A stretch of 64,000 nucleotides of DNA from Nematostella vectensis (GCF_932526225.1 NC_064048.1:10162188-10226187), one strand, 5' to 3'; numbered from the stretch's first letter, positions 11,003-35,856 are shown. Made by a program: numbers and translations. Notes: a model not told the origin generated them from the sequence alone.

Positions 11003-11206
11003 TTAGATAAGGCTTCATGCATTAGACTAGATGTTTCCATTTATTATTAATCAATTTGTGTTGTTTTTATTACGCGATTCGAGGCCTAGAAGAAGCAATG
11101 TTCTTTAACTGCACAAGAGTCTCTTGAGGGTGTGGTCCGGTATCGCGTACCTCACTAGAGCCTATCGGAGCGTGCGATTTGATGGATACCCGAAAAATAT
11201 TACACC

Positions 11207-13111
11207 TTGTTATTCTACAAGTTCATTTGAAGATTCTTCAAGGAAATCAGCACAACAACATGTTTATCCATCGGCGCAATCGTCCCTAGTAATCCAAAAC
11301 AAACTCGAGTGAATGCAAGTTACGTCAAATAAACGATATACAAACTAGCTCCGTGTTGGCAGCCTTCGTCACTCGGCGCAGAAGATAATCTCCAAAATGA
11401 ACACCGGACGTTTTGGACTTTTTGTGCCCTACAAGTATGCCAGCTAACTGCGTTGTATTATTTTTATAATCACATTATTGCAGCCTGACAATACCTGTTA
11501 TTCAGCCTCGTCTTCGAAAGGTATACATTAACTTATATATCCGTCGTCGCCAAATACTTGATATCCTTTTTTTATCTTGACTTTCAAGTGTCATCTTTTG
11601 TCCAAATCGCCAAAACAAGATGGCGGCCATGATTCCGTTCGTCGCATGATTCCGCACGAAAAAAAACACACACACAAAAAGGGCTGTAAATTTGGGTCCA
11701 ACCTATCCCGCCTTTAGCTCAACAAGTTATTTCCACTTGTCGTTGGTCACACGCCTTTCTTGTGTCCTAGACAGGTACTTTAATATGCAAGGCTTGTACA
11801 CCGACAACGAGTGGTCTATTGACACTTGGCAGATTACAAACGGGTACTCGACAGGGTAATCTCCAAATAACCCGCTTGAACGGCAAAATACTGACTTTAG
11901 AATGGACTTGAATGGACCACAGCCCCGTCTTCCCTTCGAATTATAGATATAAGAAATCAAAGGATGATGCATCATTAGGAAAAGTGGCCGGGTAAAATTG
12001 GTGAGTCGCAAGACTAAACAAAATTTCCGAGCTTGAGATCTCAGTTCATTGTTTGGTCTACGAAGTTTTGTACATCATAATACGGCTAACTAACAACACT
12101 CAAAGTGTAACGTTGAAGTGCTTCGATAGGATTAATCGAAGGCGCGATCTTGTGGGAGTTTTTAGGGGATTATCTTGACGGTCCTCGCTGCGATAAAAGC
12201 GGATTTATTAACAGTGTCATGACTTATTCATATTAGTTTTGGCAGAAAATCTTCAACCTATTGGCCTATCTTCAGCCTTTGGTTTGTACTCTTGTTGAAA
12301 CTCCATACAACGGTAGCACCACTAAACGGGAATAATTAACGGGGGTTTTTAAGGTCCTGGGGGTGCTCTTTGTAATGGGGTTACTGACTGGACTAGTTTT
12401 CTCACAGCTTCTGTAAGTATTTGTATTATTATCATTATATAGAAATTTTGTTCAGTTTTTTAAATATCCTTACAATACTAATTTTCATCGATGAAGGTCG
12501 AGTTTAACCGCGCCGCATAAAGGAGTATGTGAATAAAAACAATCGATTAATTATTCTGGAAGCTTATTACCTCTCTTACAGATAAAATAAATGACGAGAT
12601 CTCAGATACAACGTTTTCGAGTCGGAGGCAGCCATATAAAGGCGCCAAGCCATTGACGATATTTGATTGAAAATATCTTGGTTACTTTCTTGAATTAGCC
12701 GATGCAAATGGATGCTTTGTGTGACTCGGTATTGAGCGGGAGCATGGCATGGAGCGAGGCCTTCTTTAACTGCTCACCTTATCTGTTAACCTCACCCTAA
12801 CCCTTTCGTGGGTGGTTTGTAGAGATCACAGATACAACGTTTTCGAGTCGGAGGCAGCCATAGAAAGGCGCCACTCGACTCGCGTATTACAACGGGACAC
12901 AGCTAATGCTAATTGCTTTCTTTTCTGAAAAAGGGAAACCGGAGAACTAACACAGGCACTACAGAGCGACGCTCTGCGAACTGCGGCTCCAAAGCTCCGC
13001 TATGCTCGTACCGCGACCGTGCCTAAACTGCCCTCCTACCTGTTAACCCCACCCTCACCCTTTCGTGGGTGGTTTGTACTGAAGAAAGTTTTGTTGTGTT
13101 TAGGGTGCAAG
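11207..13111. other. Intergenic stretch with short direct repeats
   Basis: No gene that I can support. A run including AACGTTTTCGAGTCGGAGGC occurs near 12609 and again near 12836. A second run including ACCCTTTCGTGGGTGGTTTG occurs near 12800 and 13058. The last lies just upstream of the exon with the signal peptide at 13112, so these may be old repeat fragments in the promoter region of that gene. Confidence 0.5.
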
Positions 13112-24651
<11,540 letters not shown>

Positions 24652-24686
24652 ACGAATTTTGTAGACTTATTTTATTTATAGAATTA

Positions 24687-24692
24687 AATAAA
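24687..24692 (+). terminator. AATAAA polyadenylation signal
   Basis: AATAAA lies 36 bases after the stop codon at 24649-24651, at a normal place for the 3' end of the cysteine-domain gene. Confidence 0.6.
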
Positions 24693-26986
24693 TTTAGATT
24701 GTGGATTCCATTATTGTCTTAGAATAATTATGGATAATCACCGAAAATTAAAATGTGATATGCATCCGAAAAAACCTCAGCCTAAGTCTCCCTGCATCCG
24801 TTCTGGACTCGCTAGGGAGACTATAACTATTACCATGGAGACTATAGTATATCTTAGCATAATTTGTACAAAAAATCAGTTACATTGACCTTTTAGGGAG
24901 CAAATATAGCTATTGTCAAAATACGTTGATGGCAACATAACAGTGTCGATCTGTTATCATTGAAATTTGAAATTCTTTTATCAAAATAGCTCAATTTTTA
25001 TGCACGACTTTTTATTATTTGCCGATCTATTTCATTGATCTACAAAACCTGCGCTAATTTTTTTTTGCATCCCTCCCCCGCTTTTCCCCAAAAAAGTCTA
25101 TAACATCTAAAGTTCCATCATTAACCCATTGGCCTCTTAACCGGCCTGTACCGGCCGTGAAAGCACCCGCAAGAAAATAAAAATAAAAACAAGGAAAAGA
25201 TATCAGCAAACACAACTTAAGACACACATAGATACCTTTATTTTGATCCTTCAGGTCCATTTCCATGGCCTTAAAACACAAAATGCACTCCTTGGAGGCT
25301 TATGAAACCATCTTGCTCACGCCACAATTAGACAGTATTTTTGTAGTTTCTGCGCATGTGCGAGTAGGGTAGGTGGAAAAAGCAGAAAAAAGGGGAGAGA
25401 ATGGAGCGAGACTAGGACAGAAAGGAGCATGGGAGTAAAACCAGATACAACTGCAAATAAAATTGCATTTTATTTTATTTTTTGTTATACTTAACATAAG
25501 CTGTAAGGCAATGGCCAAAAGGACATGAACAAGAAAAAAAGACATGAACAAAAAAACAAAAGAATTCTACGGCGTGAGTTTCAACTTAAGCAAAATTTAA
25601 ATTTAAATTTAAATAGAAGTATCCTCGTGACTAGCCAGAATTCCTTTGTGATTCTGCTGTCCTTTCGTCTGTTGCCAGACAACGGTTAATAATAAATCCT
25701 ACATATGTCTAAATTATGAGGATCGTCGGCCGGCGCATAACCCAAACAATCAACCAGAGAAAGTTTTGTTTTTCTGAGGTTTCTGTAGTAACCATCTCAA
25801 ACTATTGTTGAGTATAAGGGGTTGTCATAGTAACATTAGGTAATGCGCCGTCAATCACTACGAATATAATAACCGCATGGGTTTAAAAGATTTCCTATAA
25901 GGATACCATGTGACGCACTTCCACTGGAAGTAATAATTCATTAAATGCTACGGCATGTTATACTGTCATGAAAAGTGCTTTTAAACTGAGTGAGCAACAG
26001 TTTAATTCAACTAAACTCTAAACTGGGACATACAGGGTCCAAAAGAAATTTTGTTGGTGTTCTTATTGTCTTATTAAGGAGGCTAAGACTTACAAAAATG
26101 TATGGAGCCTTTTATGAGGATTCGAGAACTGTTCTTTCAGGGCCCTTGTCAGCTACACCTTTGTTATTGTTTTTATCTAATTATTAGCACACAATGTGTT
26201 AAAATCTCGAAATAACCAATTAAAAACAAAGTTTATTACTTTATTTACCCAATTCAATCGAAAATATCGCATTAGCTTTCCCAAATCAGCCGATGGAAAT
26301 GTTTCCCTTTTCACACTTGTTATTTTGCTAGGAGCAAAATGTTGGCTGTCAGAGGCTGTTTAATAACTAGGTGCTCTCAGTGTTATTCAATGCAAAAACT
26401 ATCTAATACCTACAATGGTTTCCACATTCGAAATTCTTAGACCCCCCCCTTGCGCATGAATTCAAGAGGGCTCTAAAAGGGCAAATTGTGCAGATAATCC
26501 TCTATTGTGACAATCACGATCACGAACGTTTTTTAGATAATGAGAGAACCAAATATGGGCAGGGTGTCTTTGTAAGTATTTTTACAAAGAGGTACGAAAA
26601 GTTTAATGCGGATTATCTTTGGGGGTGTCTAAAAATAGCTTTGGATATTTTAGTTATTTTCGAAGTAAAAAATTCGTTAAATCGAGACTAAAAGATAATC
26701 GTGAAGACTTTGGGTTTTTATTTCAGTTTATAGTCTTGTAGTATAATTCTAAATGCATTATTTTGCAGTCTTGGTTTTACCAACTCAATTGAACCAATGT
26801 CATCGTGTTTTTAGTTAGCAATGTCCTGCCTCGTGGCTTGTATTAGCATGGCAACTATTCGCCTGGGGCAAATAACGCAAACATACACGAAAATCGTGTA
26901 TATGCACGCGCACTTTCAAATACGAGAAAAAAGGTGATTATAATCCAAAGCTCAAAAGGATTTTTCTTCGTCTCTTTTTGTTATGA
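24693..26986. other. Gene-free stretch with a dispersed repeat
   Basis: Apart from the dispersed repeat at 25050-25330 I see only AT-rich sequence with short frames lacking splice signals or family motifs. Confidence 0.5.
25050..25330 (-). repeat. Dispersed repeat with MEMDLKDQNKG fragment, minus-strand copy
   Basis: The reverse complement matches parts of 62735-63150: a shared run reading MEMDLKDQNKG (MEMNLEDQNKG in the other copy) followed directly by GTATCT or GTAACT, which looks like a splice donor, then a leucine-rich stretch, and further on a match around CGGTACAGGCCGGTT. It may be an old gene exon carried by a mobile element; I do not recognise the family. Confidence 0.6.
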
Positions 26987-27022
26987 CATATGACGAAGGG
27001 CTAACGTTCGAAACGCCAGCGA
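26987..27022 (+). ncRNA. Degenerate hammerhead-ribozyme-like motif (Penelope-like element remnant?)
   Basis: TGACGAAGGGCTAACGTTCG followed by AAACGCC resembles the core of hammerhead ribozymes carried by Penelope-like elements: CUGANGA, a short stem II (GGGC/GTTC with a TAAC loop) and GAAAC. The first core C is replaced by A and the cleavage triplet reads GCC rather than GUC, so self-cleavage is unlikely. It is likely the last trace of a retroelement. Confidence 0.4.
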
Positions 27023-27415
27023 AACAAATGTGTTCCACAAGGGCGTAAAACAAGTAAAACATACAATTTCAACCTAGGATTGATTCATTTCCCTGATTCT
27101 GCCACGCCTACGTAGACCACCTAGTTATTCTACAGCTTGTCTGTTTTTTTTTTTTCTAGCCATGTTACTTTTAGAAACTCTACTTGAATGAAACACTAAA
27201 GTAAACGTGACGTTTGTGACCAAAATCTTGAGCAATGCGATAGAGTAGAGAATAAGCTCCTTGTGCTTGAACAATGCAATGCGGGAGATAAGGACATTGC
27301 AATAGAAAAACAACTTACTCAATAAAGAGTAAATCTAGCAAACAATACATTCCTACTTTCAAAAATACTTTCCGTGCAAACAGAAATAGCGATTGGCAAA
27401 TTCTGGCATTTCTAA

Positions 27416-27573
27416 TAGAGACCTTACGCAACGACGACGACGGCATCAAAAACGGCGCGCGAGCTCACGAATTGATTAAAAACGGCGTTGTCTGCAAATC
27501 TAAAAAGGCATTTTCCAATTTCCACGTTCCTCGCGCGCCGTTCTTGATGCCTTCGCCGTCGTCCTTGTCTCTA
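27416..27573. mobile_element. Short foldback element (about 158 bp)
   Basis: Long imperfect inverted repeats: GGCATCAAAAACGGCGCGCG on the left pairs with CGCGCGCCGTTCTTGATGCC on the right, extending outward to GAGAC/GTCTC. No target-site duplication could be fixed. The GC-rich stems stand out from the AT-rich surroundings. Confidence 0.7.
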
Positions 27574-28105
27574 AGCTGTGTCGCCATGGCGTCTCGTATT
27601 GCTCATTAGAGTTAAGTCGTGCAAGTTCTTAGACTTGAGCTATTTTAAACTGGCTAAAATAAAGATAAAATATCAGCGGTAAGATGGCGTCGTCACCCCA
27701 GTCGTCTTTTAATTCTTTCACAAATACCTAGTTCAGGTGGTGTCACGTGATGCAGCTATCACGTGATTAAGGTTACTCAGGCTTGGTCGTCGATATCAAC
27801 AAAACATTGTGTGTGAAGATTGCTAACAATTACCAATGTTTTAATGTTGACGCGTAAGTTTTTACAGTATTATCTTGGGGTAACTTTTTGTCCGTGTTTT
27901 GTCTTTACATTCCATTCCAGATTCCATTTTTCCATATATTGAACATCGACATTTTCCCGTAATTAAATAATAGCGTCCTTGCAGTCCAAGTTCTATATTA
28001 CATATTCTTTCGATCTAAAGCTATGTCATATGTCTACACCTCAAAAGATCCACCGTGTCCCATCCTCTTCCACGCATTCCACAGAAGCTTCTGGATCATT
28101 CTAGG

Positions 28106-28194
28106 TCGCGCCGTATTTTGTGATTGGTGCAGTGCTTGTGCTAGTGTCCCCTACCTCTGACGTCACAAATCACATGTTAAAATACGGCGCCTCT
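28106..28194. repeat. Small inverted repeat
   Basis: GCGCCGTATTTTGTGATT on the left is complemented, imperfectly, by AATCACATGTTAAAATACGGCGC on the right, giving an imperfect 20-base stem with a loop of about 45 bases. It is probably a MITE fragment. Confidence 0.55.
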
Positions 28195-28949
28195 ACTGCC
28201 ACCCTATGACATCATCTCACGTAGACTTCTTCTCCCCTCCGTGCATTTTCTTCTTCAGCATTCTTCGGAGCCATTTTACTTGCTTCTGTAATGCAAATTC
28301 ATGTTATTTTTTTCTAAATATTTTAAGAGCCTAAGGCGAGTGCGCGGGAAACCTGTGTTATTCTAAAGTGTTAGGGTCTGGGCCGGTTTTGCAAGATGAC
28401 GGCCAGCAAAAAAAAAAACACTAATAATTTAATTTGAATCGAGCCGTCATTTTACGCCCTGTGCAATACTGAATCAACGATTTCCATCGGCTAATTTTAA
28501 CAAGTAACTGAGAAACTTTCAATCAAATAATCGTTGATAAAGTTTTCACACTTTAATCGTGGATGGTTTTGAATTTTTTTAGCAAATAAAACATCATCAA
28601 TGTTAACAAAGTAGTGGTTGATCGACATTCTTTAAAGCATAAAGGTTCAGAAGAAAAGCAATCACACGGTATAAAAATATTGTCTAAGTCACATTAGCAC
28701 TTACATACTGGCTGGATGTCTAATTTCTGTCGGGGGAGGGGGAAGGGGTTCTTGTCATGTCGACCTAATAGGAATGCTCGGCGTATTTTTTAGGGGTCAA
28801 AATTGGGCCTCGGGTATTTTTAAGGGGGTATCCGAGAAAAAATCGGCTTTTTCTCTTAGAAATTGTATTTTTAATGCTTCTGTCATTTTTTTATGGCAGC
28901 AATTTTTGGCGTGCAGGTATTTTTAGGGGTATTTTTCTATTTCCCGACG

Positions 28950-29515
28950 AGCATCCCTATTACTTTTACCCTGAAGGACCCCCCTTCCCGAATAGCATCC
29001 CTATCACTTTTACCCTGAAGAACCCCCCTTCCCGACGAGCATCCCTATCACTTTTACCCTGAAGAACCCCCCTTCCCGACGAGCATCCCTATCACTTTTA
29101 CCCTGAAGAACCCCCCTTCCCGACGAGCATCCCTATCACTTTTACCCTGAAGAACCCCCCTTCCCGACGAGCATCCCTATCACTTTTACCCTGAAGAACC
29201 CCCGTTCCCGACGAGCATCCCCATCACTTTTACCCTTAAGAACCCCCGTTCCCGACGAGCATCCCTATCACTTTTACCCTGAAGAACCCCCCTTCCCGAC
29301 GAGCACCCCTATCACTTTTACCCTGAAGAACCCCCCTTTCCGACGAGCACCCCTATCACTTTTACCCTGAAGGACCCCCCTTTCCGACGAGCATCCCTAT
29401 CACTTTTACCCTGAAGAACCCCCGTTCCCGACGAGCATCCCTATCACTTTTACCCTGAAGAACCCCCGTTCCCGACGAGCATCCCTATCACTTTTACCCT
29501 GAAGAATCCCCCCCC
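28950..29515. repeat. 44-bp minisatellite, about 12 units
   Basis: Units contain CGACGAGCATCCCTATCACT and TTTTACCCTGAAGAAC, repeating every 44 bases (e.g. CCCGAC at 29031 and 29075) with few substitutions. The strand is C-rich throughout. Confidence 0.93.
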
Positions 29516-32011
29516 TCCCCTCGGGGTCCATATACTCAATGATAAGATTTTTTGGCCGCTTTAAAGAGGTAAATGGGACTGAGAAATGGTGGATGTGGCT
29601 GCATAACTGAAGTGGTCGCTTTATAGAGGTATGAAATAAATTGTTTGGTTGATCAATTTTTCAACCCTTTAGAAAGTGGCCTCTTTATAAAGGACCCACA
29701 TATACAAGTCAGCTGACTTAGTCATAAACACTTCAGGCTGAACGCTCTTACCGTCCGAAAAAGACACAAGGAATGACTCATTATTTATATTGAGTTATGG
29801 TGTAGTGTTATGTAGAGTTATGTAGAGTTATGGTGTAGTGCAGTTTTGTCACAACCGCATATTTATTCAAGTACAAAAGTCTGAAAGAGACAAACTATTT
29901 ACGAGGACGATATTTGACTTCTTATGTCAAATATCTTAATGTCTAAGCTCATCAATATAAAAGGAATTGTTAAAGTAAATCGGTCTTACGACATATGTTT
30001 TTTCTTCATATGGCTTCAACTATCTGGAAAATATGAATAACCATGCGCTTTGTTCGAGTATTAAGACAAAGCCTTGGCAAAGGCCTCGGATTTCTTACAA
30101 TGGTATCTAGCAAGTTTTTGTATGGTCAGTGGCTGAGACGTTCGAGGCTCGAGACGCTCCGCATTAAACTGAGATATCAGTATTTGAAAAGAAATATTGT
30201 TGGCTTGAGGAGTTTCTAAAAACATCACATGTTCGTGTCTAACTTGTAAAATCTTCCGTTTGTAACACTATACACTAAGTGTGTTTTTGTTTTTGCTTGG
30301 CATTGTTTGAGAATAAGCGGAGCCATTTTATTAAATAAATAAACAAATAGCTAGACGATAGCAAAAAAACAACAAGTTAAGATGGACTTCGGGTGTCTTT
30401 TTGTCAAACACTTTACCCGGCAAAATCTATTTCAAAATAATTCGAAATAAATGCAAATATAATGCCAATATATAAAAATCTATTAAAATCTATGTTTTCG
30501 AAATATAAAAGTATCATTTTTAATGGATAATGTAAATGGAATTTGGGATAGAAAATATGTATTTGTTATCTTTTTTACCGCGGTGCGTTTAGACGGGACC
30601 TTGTGTGCTGAGAAGGTGACCTCGGTTCTGTAGAATTTGTAAGAGACTCGCAAATGAATCCATTAGAGTTATTCACAGTATGACACTGAACTAATAAAGG
30701 GCATTCCAAACATACAAAACATATTGTGGTCTTAAAATCCATGCCCATACATAACTAGTACTCTACAAAAAACGACAGCAAGAGTTCCAAAGTCCACTGA
30801 AAAAGACTGGAAACATACATATTCATAAATAATAATTCTGTTATCTCAAACTCGTGACAAACCGGAAAAAACATGCGAACTACCTTTGCTTTCGTGTGGG
30901 AATTCATATATCACACTTCTATCAAACGATTCAGTTTATTTTATTTTCCTATTTGCGCGAATTGAATCATCAGAGAGGGCAACGTTTTTTTGTGTTCTGG
31001 AATTCGGGTGACGTCGAATGAACAGTGTTACTTTCTTGATATAATCACTTTACATCCTTTACTTTGTTCACTGACTGATCGTTGGTGTTTTTGTTGAGAG
31101 TGCTTGTCGAAAAATCATTCGCATTATTTGTTTTCCTTCCGAGTGGAGAAAGCAGCGCGCAAACGTCTTCTAGTGAAAATATAACCATCGTCCTGTGAGG
31201 TCTTCTGAAATACTGTAATACGATCTTATTTTCATTTCTTTACAAAATTCTTATTTTTAAAACGCAGCTTCCGATTTCCCAAAATACTCACTAGCTTCTC
31301 AAGTACTCTGTCATTGCAGAGTAAACTTTAGAGTTAATCCTTTGTTGACACAAGAGCGCTTTCATGCGAATTCTGCTTGATGTGAAATAAAGGACGGATT
31401 TATAGCACGGTTCGCATCCATACTTTACATTGTTCAAAGTAATCCCGGAAAATCTACTTTCAAACGGTAAGAAACGCAATGAAGAGTGCGACCGACATTA
31501 CAGACAAACACATACCATTAGTGAAATGATTGCGGTAGGGACGTAAGGCACCCATGAAAGCAGTTGTGACAAAATTGTTTGTCGAAGTTTTGTTGAAAAA
31601 TTTCAGTAATTCCGGCGCACGCCTAAACAAGTTGGCAAAGTATGTGAAGGTATCTAAGTTCATTAAATTTCAATTAACCACCCATACCATTCGAATTAGT
31701 GTCTTTCAGAACCCCAAATTCAGTTTGTAACAATGCTAGAGTATTTATTGATCGAAGTTGTTCGAAGAAGTGTTGATAATCCGATTAGAAGTGACTTTCA
31801 ATCGACTTTGCCATAAAGCGCGAAGTTTAACGTTGAACGTAACACAGAGATGTGAATAGAGGAAACTGCTAAGCCGCCCTATAGTGTTGGACACTTTGGC
31901 ATCATTTAGAACTCATCACTTTAGATGAGGATCTAAACAGCAGTTAATTCTATAGTGTTAAGTGGCTCACACTATCTCACAAAGTGTACCCGACACTAAT
32001 CTGTGATATTT
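29516..32011. other. Gene-free AT-rich stretch
   Basis: No supported gene. Near 29556-29690 a phrase of the type GCTTTATAGAGGT is repeated loosely. On the minus strand, 31510-31663 has a short open frame ending at a GTATGT donor-like site; I found no partner exon. Confidence 0.4.
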
Positions 32012-32284
32012 CTAATGACAAACCTTTTGCTTGAATCGCCGAAGCCACCTTCGCATCTCGCGAAGTTTCTGAGATCTCTTTGAATGTTTTTTCTTTCTCT
32101 TGCCGCGATTCAGTGCCTTGATTCTCTTGATTCTCTTCGTCAGCTTCTTAATCTGACGTTGTCGTTCAATTGATCGAATTTTTCCTTGGCTCAGCACGAA
32201 TACCACAGCATTTGTATCCTCAGGAAAGGAGACCAATACAAGAAGCACCACGAAGACAGCGATAAGCAATAACGACGTCTTCAT
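32012..32284 (-). CDS. Small, very basic secreted peptide (90 aa)
   Basis: Single-exon frame with a clear signal peptide (MKTSLLLIAVFVVLLVLVSF, likely cut after TNA at about residue 26). The mature part is dominated by Lys and Arg: KKLTKRIKRIKALNRGKRKK at about 46-65 and RRWLRRFKQK near the end, with a single Cys at 89. A TATA-like element sits 47 bases before the ATG. It does not match a family I know. Possible roles for such a cationic secreted peptide include an antimicrobial or matrix-binding peptide; this is inference only. One cysteine rules out an internal disulfide but allows dimers. No AATAAA was seen downstream. Confidence 0.65.
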   Translation of the reverse strand: MKTSLLLIAVFVVLLVLVSFPEDTNAVVFVLSQGKIRSIERQRQIKKLTKRIKRIKALNRGKRKKKHSKRSQKLREMRRWLRRFKQKVCH

Positions 32285-32330
32285 CTTTGAAGATTCTTCT
32301 TCAGTGAACGTCGTTGTTCACTTTTGTTTC

Positions 32331-32337
32331 ATATATC
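32331..32337 (-). promoter_or_regulatory. TATA-like box for the basic peptide gene
   Basis: On the minus strand GAGGATATATGAAAC lies about 47 bases before the ATG at 32284. A start of transcription 25-30 bases downstream would leave a short 5' leader. Confidence 0.5.
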
Positions 32338-32344
32338 CTCTTGA

Positions 32345-35300
32345 CCAGTGTTCTCTAGAAAGCTATAAGCGGTTTATGTTTTGTCAGAAGCGCATGTTAA
32401 ATCCGTACCCTAATTTCTCGAACGACGGGAGGTCATGAGCTATGCTATCCACGGGATCACAAACAATAAAACAAAAGCGAGGCTCTAAAATATGACCTCG
32501 GTAATTACATGCAAAATGATGCACCAAGTCATCCGAGGAAAGAAACAAACGCGTGCCTTAAGGCCAACGAAACAATCTCGCTACCCAGCTAGCGAAAAGC
32601 TGTCATTCAAGTGAATTCCGTGCTTTTTGGAACAACAAGGGGCTTAGGATACTCAGCATTTCTGCTTGTTTTGTCGCTATTACAAAGAGACAAGTTTTGG
32701 ATGATATTTAGAAAGCTGTAACGTCATCTTTGCTTTGCACTGATGACAGAAAAATTGATGGCGTCTGAATGTGATTTGTGTCGTCCAAAAGGTGCCGCTT
32801 GCGCCAAGTTTACTTAAGAGGGTTATTTATGGTGTATGCCAAAGTAATAACAATAACAGCGTCTTTAATTAAATAGGAAAACAGTGCCTCACTCGAGTTT
32901 TCATATTACGTGTTCCACTAAACACTGCCCGTAGGTCGAGTGATGTTGCTTTAAAAGTAAACATTGTTTGTCCAAGGAAAGACTCTCTCGCATCTTCTAT
33001 AGGATCTGAGCCATTATCTCCGTGTCAAGTGTTTAATGGATATTAATCGACGCAGGAAATGCGCAGTTTTCAAAGTATCCCACCTTTTTCGACCACGCCT
33101 TTTTATTTTCAGAAAACGGTAATGGTATAATGCTTTTGTAAAGGAAAAGACATCTTTCCTTCTCTGGACACTTGATAAAAAAGGTTATGCACAGTTTTAC
33201 CTAGCAGAATGCTAATCTTTTTTTTTTCCGATGTAGCTATAGGCTACGGAATTTGAGATAATATCTAATTTTTGGTTCTATATTATGCTGCTACCAAGTG
33301 TCCATATCCTTAAAGGTTCTATATATGTTAGTTGTGTGTTTCTATGTGTGTGTTTTTTTCCTTGAGTGTTAAGTACTGTCACTGAGAAATATTGCCACTG
33401 GGCCAGTGTTCTCAGTGGTTCTATGTGCGTTCGTCTGTAAGTACTGTCACCGAAAATTATCACCACAGGGCTAATATCCTCAGTTGTTCTATGTGTGTTG
33501 CCTTGTTAGTAATGTTACTGAGGATGGTACATCAGGGCCAGTGTCCTCAAAGGTTTTATATGTTAATGAAGTGTTTTTTTGAGGATTGTAGCAGCGTCTA
33601 CGCTGCATTAAAGTCTGACGGACATTTCACACAAAAAACAACAACAAGAAAACAATAAGACAGCAAATGCAACCTAAAACTGCTATGTTCATATTGTTAA
33701 TATGAAATGTGATCATTTCAATCTTTTGTATCTGTCTCGCGCTTTATCTTAATGTTTGTTTTCTTGTTGACTGGTTGATATTGCTTGTAGCGTCTTATTT
33801 CCGTTGTAACGCGGGTGGTAAGGTTATGACGTGTGCTTGATAATAACCTGTTTTCGAATACCCATATTTTCTTCACTAATTCACAAAAGTTCGACCTGGA
33901 TCCGTAGCGTTTTTCAGTTATATCCGTACCTACATATTAGGACGTGACATATAGGGACGTTCCTATATGTCAGCCGCCCAGCTGCTTGACATTTGCGTTA
34001 GTATAGGTAATTTTGGCGAACTTCCCCATATGTCACGCGCCTGGATGTCGGGTAGCGCTACGAATATAACTGAAAGTTCCAAAAAGTATGTGGATTGTTT
34101 ACGTGAGTTTATTGTCTCAGTGGTCTATCGTTGGTGGAACTTCCACTTGTGCTCGCTTATTCACTTAGGTTAAACTATAGTAGAAATTAAACACAAGGCG
34201 ATATAGACAGAGAATCGAAATGGTATTATTTTATAACTGCTACCTTCACAACCATTACGACATAATGCATGTAGATGTTGTTTTGAAAGTTTGACTAATA
34301 ATTTGTTCATTCTACAGTAATTTTGGGAATGCAACTAGATTAACCAATATGCATTCTTTTGTGGGAAATATCAAAAACAACAATAAATCAATTATCTTTG
34401 GCATTTATATTGATTTATCGAGTTTGAGGCGTTTGTATAGATCATTATCGCGTTAATCGCTTCTTTTGATCTACATGCTGAATTACACTTAATTATCTAA
34501 TAAAAATTCAGTTGATATATCGCCGCTGGCAAAACCAGTTATCTATACTATCCGACCACCTAATCAACGACTTCAAAGAGGCCCTACTCTTGCACAGTAA
34601 TATCCAAAGAAAGAGACGCATCATAGTATACACGCACTTAGACAATCCGAATACGGCTTATCCATAGAGCGCAAGCCGTATGGAAACTTATGGACGTGAT
34701 AAATTTTCCATCGATTTATGGCCCCCAAAAAGGAAATTTCTTGCAAAAAGATCCGAGGAGCCATAAATTTCCATAAAGCTCAAGAAAACAAAGACAATAA
34801 TATTTGACAGCGTTTTGAGAGAAAGAAATCTTCGCAAAGTGAACGCGCGTAGCAGAACAGTAATGCGCTTACTTCGATTCTTATAAATGTACATGGAATA
34901 TGTATTGATTTCTTGAGTCGATTTGAGCCTTTAAAGGAAATTGATGAGCCTTTATGACTAGTAAAGAGTATAAAAGATTATCAGTCGGGATGTATTTACA
35001 TTTGGGGAGCGTAAAAGAACCATCGGGGAAGCTGTTCCTTGGTGCCATCTTCAGCGACAGTAAGTGTCCAGACAAAAAGGCTGAGAGGGGTCCAGAGCAG
35101 AATTCACAAACCATGGATCAATTAAGTTTAAATAGGCATCTTTAGTGCTGGTAATAGGCCACCAGTACCATCCACTTTTTCTATCCAAACGCACACATAA
35201 AATTAACCGTCCAGTTTTTACTTCCAAATAAGGGGTCGACTGGAGTGGAACCCATCTTGTCACCATGTACAGGGTGGGGTCCGGATCCCCAACTCCCCTC

Positions 35301-35856
35301 CACCCTCTAAACACGTGTCTGTTCTTTTTTAAACGTAAAATGCATAGAGCAGTCCATCACAAATATTAAGGTTAGTCGGATTGTAAATCACATTTGATTG
35401 ATATTTACGGCGGGATGTTAATGACATACAAATAATAACATGTTCTTTTTCATTTCATCTCCAACAAGAGAGACTGCATCAATAAATCAAAGTCAAACCT
35501 TCTCAGGACACCCTCAGGGACATCTAATATCTCTCTATCCAGAGATCTAAGATCTGCAAAGATATCTCCGCGGGGAAGCAAACTTTAATTCATGGAGTTT
35601 CTATCAGAGCTCCCTACACAAAAGCACATCGTTATCAATAAAGATGATTTATGACTGCCCACACATAACTGATAATTCTTTATTCCTCTGGCAGAAAAAT
35701 GTGTAAATGATCGCTTGTTTATGATTCGGTAACAAGTCAAGGGCGAATGGACCCAGGGGTCCCGCCCTTATTGGCCGCGTTTCACAGTTGGCCACACTGC
35801 ATAAAACCCCGCACAGCACGTATAACGATGGTCAAGTAGGTTCTCGAACAGGTACT
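32345..35856. other. Gene-free stretch with degenerate repeats and a hairpin
   Basis: From about 33290 to 33570 a phrase of the type GGGCCAGTGTTCTCAGTGGTT recurs three to four times in degenerate form. TGACATATAGG and CCTATATGTCA form a perfect 11-base stem at about 33945-33972. No supported gene. Confidence 0.5.

Larger units (their letters stand above)
5613..11206. repeat. Tandem segmental duplication, unit 2
   Basis: Second copy of the unit described at 1-5612, complete here. After 11206 the sequence has no match to unit 1. The receptor, recombinase remnant and MITE keep the same order and strand. Confidence 0.95.

Noticed and set aside
11727-12011. Minus-strand frame of 94 codons
   Set aside because: No signal peptide, motif or splice partner; ordinary chance length for this composition.
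28950-29515. Possible CRISPR-like array
   Set aside because: Units are repeated end to end with no unique spacers; it is an ordinary minisatellite in an animal genome. The same holds for 1-468, 35857-36285 and the satellite.
31460-31663. Minus-strand exon-like frame ending at a GTATGT donor
   Set aside because: No partner exon found on either side and no family motif, so it was not called as a gene.
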